NCBI GenBank assembly: GCA_025353085.1
Contig: JANXRI010000384.1
Location: forward strand, 1-8,491
Direction of reading: 5' to 3'
DNA length: 8,491 nt
From: Betaproteobacteria bacterium
GTDB lineage: Bacteria > Pseudomonadota > Gammaproteobacteria > Burkholderiales > SG8-41
The position numbers were made by a program, and so were the translations under genes. This document shows, piece after piece, positions 6,306-8,491 of the stretch. Under the pieces are notes generated by a model. The model had not been told where the DNA came from, did not search any database, and worked only from the letters and a program-made list of their open reading frames with translations. How positions within the stretch are numbered: position 1 is the first letter of the stretch; the number at the start of each line of letters is the position of its first letter.

Positions 6306-6625
6306 CCTTGTCTGGGGGAGCGAGGGTAACCATATAGCGACTGGAAATCCTCATGCATCCTCATTGCTGGCGCTATCACTGGGAAGACATACCGCCAAAC
6401 ACACCGCCATGGATTACCGCTTGCATTGCTCGTTTATCGGTGTAAATGTTACACCCATGGCTACGCATCAAACGGTGTTTTACAACCGCGCAATGCGGTT
6501 CGTCCCTCCGCCCGTTCTCAAAACGGGCCTCTGTGATCGGCCTGCAACCCACGCAACCTTTCCCGAGTCGGGGTATGACTCGACCGATGGAATTCACTTC
6601 CCACAGAAAGGCGCCATCGCGGGCC

Positions 6626-6655
6626 TTGTCCTCCAATGACGACCGCACTGATAAA
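6626..6655 (+). promoter_or_regulatory. Weak sigma-70-like promoter before the DUF4010 gene
   Basis: TTGTCC (6626-6631) and GATAAA (6650-6655) are spaced 18 bases apart, with GATAAA overlapping an alternative TAAAAT (6652-6657). This would start transcription about 20-25 bases before the ATG at 6685. The -35 match is partial, so the call is tentative. If correct, the hairpins at 6439-6582 lie upstream of the start and are not its leader. Confidence 0.25.
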
Positions 6656-6684
6656 ATTGCGCCTTTCAATAGCTGCTGGAAACC

Positions 6685-7947
6685 ATGCCTATGGCACTTA
6701 ACGAATGGCTGCCACCGGAGGTGGTAAATATCCTCCTCGTAATCTCTCTATCTTTTCTGATCGGGCTAGAGCGAGAGGAGCGGAAAGCCGGAGCCGAGAA
6801 GTACGCCTTTGGCGGAGTGCGTACATTTCCCTTGATCGGATTAGTGGGTTATGCAATGGCGTATTTATCCGCGGATCAACGCATGCCACTGGCATTAGGA
6901 TTCTTGGCGATCGCTGGATTCCTGTTGCTTTCTTATTGGCACAAGCTAGTCACCGGCGGATTTGCCGGGGTGACCTCAGAAATCGCCGGTCTAATCACCT
7001 ATTTGATAGGCGCGCTGGTTTTCTATCAGTATTTTTGGGTTGCCGCGACGTTGGGTGTCGCCACCATGTTGTTACTTGAGATGAAAGGGGGTCTGGAAGG
7101 ACTTACAAAACGTATTGCGCCGGAGGACATTTTCACATTTACAAAATTTCTGCTCCTCGCCGCGGTCATTTTGCCTATCTTGCCCAATGAGCAATTTAGC
7201 GCGTTTCAGATTAATCCTTTCAAGACCTGGCTAGTTGTAGTGGCTGTAAGCGCGGTTTCTTATGGCAGCTATGTAATACAGAGGTTGACCAAAGGTCGAG
7301 GGGGAGTAATCCTCGCATCGATCCTTGGCGGAGCCTATTCGTCAACACTGACGACAGTGGTTCTTGCCAGGAGATCTTCCCACGAGAATCATCCACATTT
7401 GTTCTCTGGCGGAATGCTGATCGCATCGGGCGTAATGTACCTGCGTCTGTCCGTACTGTTGGCTCTCTTTAGCCGGGATCTGATGGACTTACTGGCTCCT
7501 TCGTTCATCTTATTAGGTGGCTTAGCCATTTGCACGGGTTGGTTCTGGTCATGCAAGAGCGATGCAAGTTCTCAGGAGATCGAGCCACACGTTGAAGTTC
7601 AGAACCCGCTTGAGCTACGCGCTGCGTTTCTGTTTGCCCTGCTTTTTCTGGTTATGCTGATAGCTACCCATCTTGCTGTTGTCTATTTCGGCCACGCCGG
7701 CGTTTATACACTCGCGGCCATTATGGGAGTCACTGATGTAGACCCCTTTATCCTGGGTATGACGCAAGCGGCTGAAGGAGTGACTCCGTTACCTGTGGCG
7801 GCTGCAGGGATTGTTATTGCGGCTGCCAGCAACAACGTTGTCAAAGGCGCGTACGCATACTTTTTGTCGTCTCGCCAGGCGGGTCTCCAGGGAGCATGTT
7901 TCCTGACTGGTTTAGCGGTCTTAGGGCTTACGCCTTTGCTTTGGTAG
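6685..7947 (+). CDS. MgtC/SapB-domain and DUF4010 membrane protein
   Basis: The 420-residue protein is almost entirely hydrophobic, with about a dozen predicted membrane segments. The N-terminal third is an MgtC/SapB-type domain: LSFLIGLEREERKAG (Glu29, Arg30) and FGGVRTFPLIGLVGY (Arg46, Thr47), which are family-typical positions. The second half is DUF4010: GSYVIQRLTKGRGGVILASILGGAYSSTLTTVVLARRS, then the C-terminal ALAAIMGVTDVDPFILGM-type segment reading TLAAIMGVTDVDPFIL, and NNVVKGAYAYF. MgtC relatives are linked to magnesium limitation and intracellular survival, but DUF4010 fusions have no settled function. The ATG at 6685 follows GGAAACC; a second ATG at 6691 is possible. Frequent TTA, CTA, AGG and GGA codons set it apart from efp and earP, hinting at transfer. 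Confidence 0.88.
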   Translation: MPMALNEWLPPEVVNILLVISLSFLIGLEREERKAGAEKYAFGGVRTFPLIGLVGYAMAYLSADQRMPLALGFLAIAGFLLLSYWHKLVTGGFAGVTSEIAGLITYLIGALVFYQYFWVAATLGVATMLLLEMKGGLEGLTKRIAPEDIFTFTKFLLLAAVILPILPNEQFSAFQINPFKTWLVVVAVSAVSYGSYVIQRLTKGRGGVILASILGGAYSSTLTTVVLARRSSHENHPHLFSGGMLIASGVMYLRLSVLLALFSRDLMDLLAPSFILLGGLAICTGWFWSCKSDASSQEIEPHVEVQNPLELRAAFLFALLFLVMLIATHLAVVYFGHAGVYTLAAIMGVTDVDPFILGMTQAAEGVTPLPVAAAGIVIAAASNNVVKGAYAYFLSSRQAGLQGACFLTGLAVLGLTPLLW

Positions 7948-7994
7948 TCGCTCGTGCCATTGATTTGTGCCGACTAGCATTTACTACGTACATT

Positions 7995-8138
7995 ACCGCG
8001 CACTTCGACCGATTCGCTGAAAGCACGCACAACGCGCACCGTCGGCAAGCTGGGGTCGATCTGGATCCTGAGCGCCTCGCGGTTATAGTCATCGAGCACG
8101 TTACGGATGTGAAACCTGCGTCCATTCCATAGAGTTTT
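7995..8138 (-). mobile_element. IS3-family transposase (orfB) fragment
   Basis: Read leftwards on the minus strand, this stretch encodes KTLWNGRRFHIRNVLDDYN followed by REALRIQIDPSLPTVRVVR, which closely follows the central part of IS3-family OrfB integrases (typically ...LWNGRRFRTFNVIDDFNREALAIEIDLSLP...). The surrounding reading frame (7974-8162) has only 62 codons. The catalytic first Asp (WxxDF segment) upstream and the DNGPE motif downstream are both missing, and similarity stops after VEVRGN near 7995, so this is a dead remnant. No terminal inverted repeats or target duplication were found. It lies between the DUF4010 gene and a truncated oxidase gene. Confidence 0.82.
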
Positions 8139-8225
8139 GGATATCCCCAAATGGCGTGACAATCAAGCTGTGGATAAAGGTATTCATTAAACCTTAGCTA
8201 TCCGGAAAGCGATAATCATGAAGCG

Positions 8226-8491
8226 ATCTTCGAAGCCGACCAGATGAGACGTGAACAATGGGCTACCGTTGTAGCCTTTGGCCGTTACGAAGAGCTTTGC
8301 GATACGCCCGAATTCTTGGGCGAACGCATGCTCGCCTTCAATCTATTGCCACAGAGAGCGATGTGGTGGGAGCACGGGGGCGTGAAAAAAATGCCTGGTG
8401 GCACGCCGGCGGCGGTTCCCGTTTTCTACCGTATCAAAATCGTGCAGATTACCGGGCGCCGCGCCACTGTTGAACCGGGGGCGCCTGACAT
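8226..8491 (+). pseudogene. 5'-truncated pyridoxamine-phosphate-oxidase-like (FMN split-barrel) gene, runs off window
   Basis: The frame reads AIFEADQMRREQWATVVAFG then RYEELCDTPEFLGERMLAFN, RAMWWEHGG and PVFYRIKIVQITGRRATVEP. This matches the C-terminal half of the PPOX/NimA-like FMN-binding proteins, whose typical sequence is ...VCFEVDE...WRSVVVYGRYEEL...AMWWEP...FYRIRI...TGRR. The N-terminal half (usually about 50-70 residues with the LxTxxxDGxPHxVPV strands) is absent: going upstream, similarity fades before 8226 and a TAA lies in frame at 8175. The only in-frame start is ATG at 8244, which would begin in mid-domain. The gene was probably cut by the rearrangement that left the IS3 fragment next door. 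The right end is open, so the C-terminus is unknown. Confidence 0.68.

Larger units (their letters stand above)
6249..6684. other. 436-base gene-free, hairpin-rich region
   Basis: No open frame here has convincing protein character. It contains four perfect small stem-loops within 144 bases: GGTGTAA/TTACACC (6439-6455, 3-base loop), AACCGC/GCGGTT (6484-6500, 5-base loop), GCCCGTT/AACGGGC (6510-6528, 5-base loop) and CGAGTC/GACTCG (6564-6582, 7-base loop). ATCGG (6536-6540) can also pair with CCGAT (6584-6588) to enclose the last one. At its left end is a minus-strand-oriented terminator (6281-6305). These suggest a structured leader of the downstream gene or a small RNA transcribed leftwards; neither matches an RNA family I recognise. 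Confidence 0.5.

Noticed and set aside
6439..6582. CRISPR array or tRNA cluster
   Set aside because: The hairpins differ in sequence and spacing, so there are no direct repeats, and no acceptor stem or T-arm motif is present.
6298..6639. Plus-strand 113-codon open frame
   Set aside because: Its ATG-less start region sits in the terminator stem-loop, the translation has no family pattern, and hairpins run through it.
6376..6669. Minus-strand 97-codon open frame with several Cys and His
   Set aside because: It lacks a recognisable domain and ribosome-binding site, and it overlaps the hairpin block. Kept only as an alternative in the RNA finding.
8258..8473. Plus-strand 71-codon open frame at the right end
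   Set aside because: It is out of frame with the clear PPOX-like reading frame over the same bases, and its translation is Arg-rich without pattern.

Overview
The window looks like chromosomal DNA of a betaproteobacterium. The best evidence is the adjacent pair earP and efp: the EF-P has an arginine at position 32, and EarP is the glycosyltransferase known to rhamnosylate that residue. A DUF883 / YqjE / YqjK-like cluster at the left end, common in Betaproteobacteria, agrees. No genus can be named from the sequence alone. Coding is dense and almost entirely on the + strand. I found no tRNA, rRNA, CRISPR array or complete mobile element.

Layout. Positions 1-2395 hold six closely spaced + strand genes: the 3' end of a DUF883 (ElaB/YqjD-type) gene, a YqjE-like holin-family membrane protein, a YqjK-like protein, a small LETM1-like membrane protein, a stand-alone cyclic-nucleotide-binding-domain protein, and an anchored DUF2726-like protein. 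Spacing from a 4-base overlap to 47 bases suggests one operon devoted to envelope or stress functions. Positions 2396-2613 are non-coding and hold an inverted repeat and a REP-like palindrome. Positions 2614-4346 are earP-efp, closed by a strong intrinsic terminator at 4365-4393.

Positions 4413-6248 encode a putative lipoprotein alpha/beta hydrolase followed, 18 bases later, by a methyltransferase-fold protein that carries an export signal. Positions 6249-6684 are gene-free but rich in perfect hairpins, and include a terminator-like stem-loop whose T-tract lies on the minus strand. Positions 6685-7947 encode an MgtC/DUF4010 membrane protein with a looser, more AT-rich codon choice than its neighbours. 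The right end (7948-8491) is a scar: a minus-strand fragment of an IS3-family transposase lies next to a 5'-truncated pyridoxamine-phosphate-oxidase-like gene that runs out of the window.

How the genes work together. EarP and EF-P form one known pathway: the modified EF-P relieves ribosome stalling at consecutive prolines. The left operon is predicted to act at the inner membrane. The hydrolase and exported methyltransferase-like protein may act together in the envelope, but no substrate can be read from the sequence. Nothing here is clearly a new defence or mobile system. The parts most worth a second look are the hairpin-rich gap at 6249-6684, the exported methyltransferase-like protein with its lipoprotein neighbour, and the IS3/PPOX scar.
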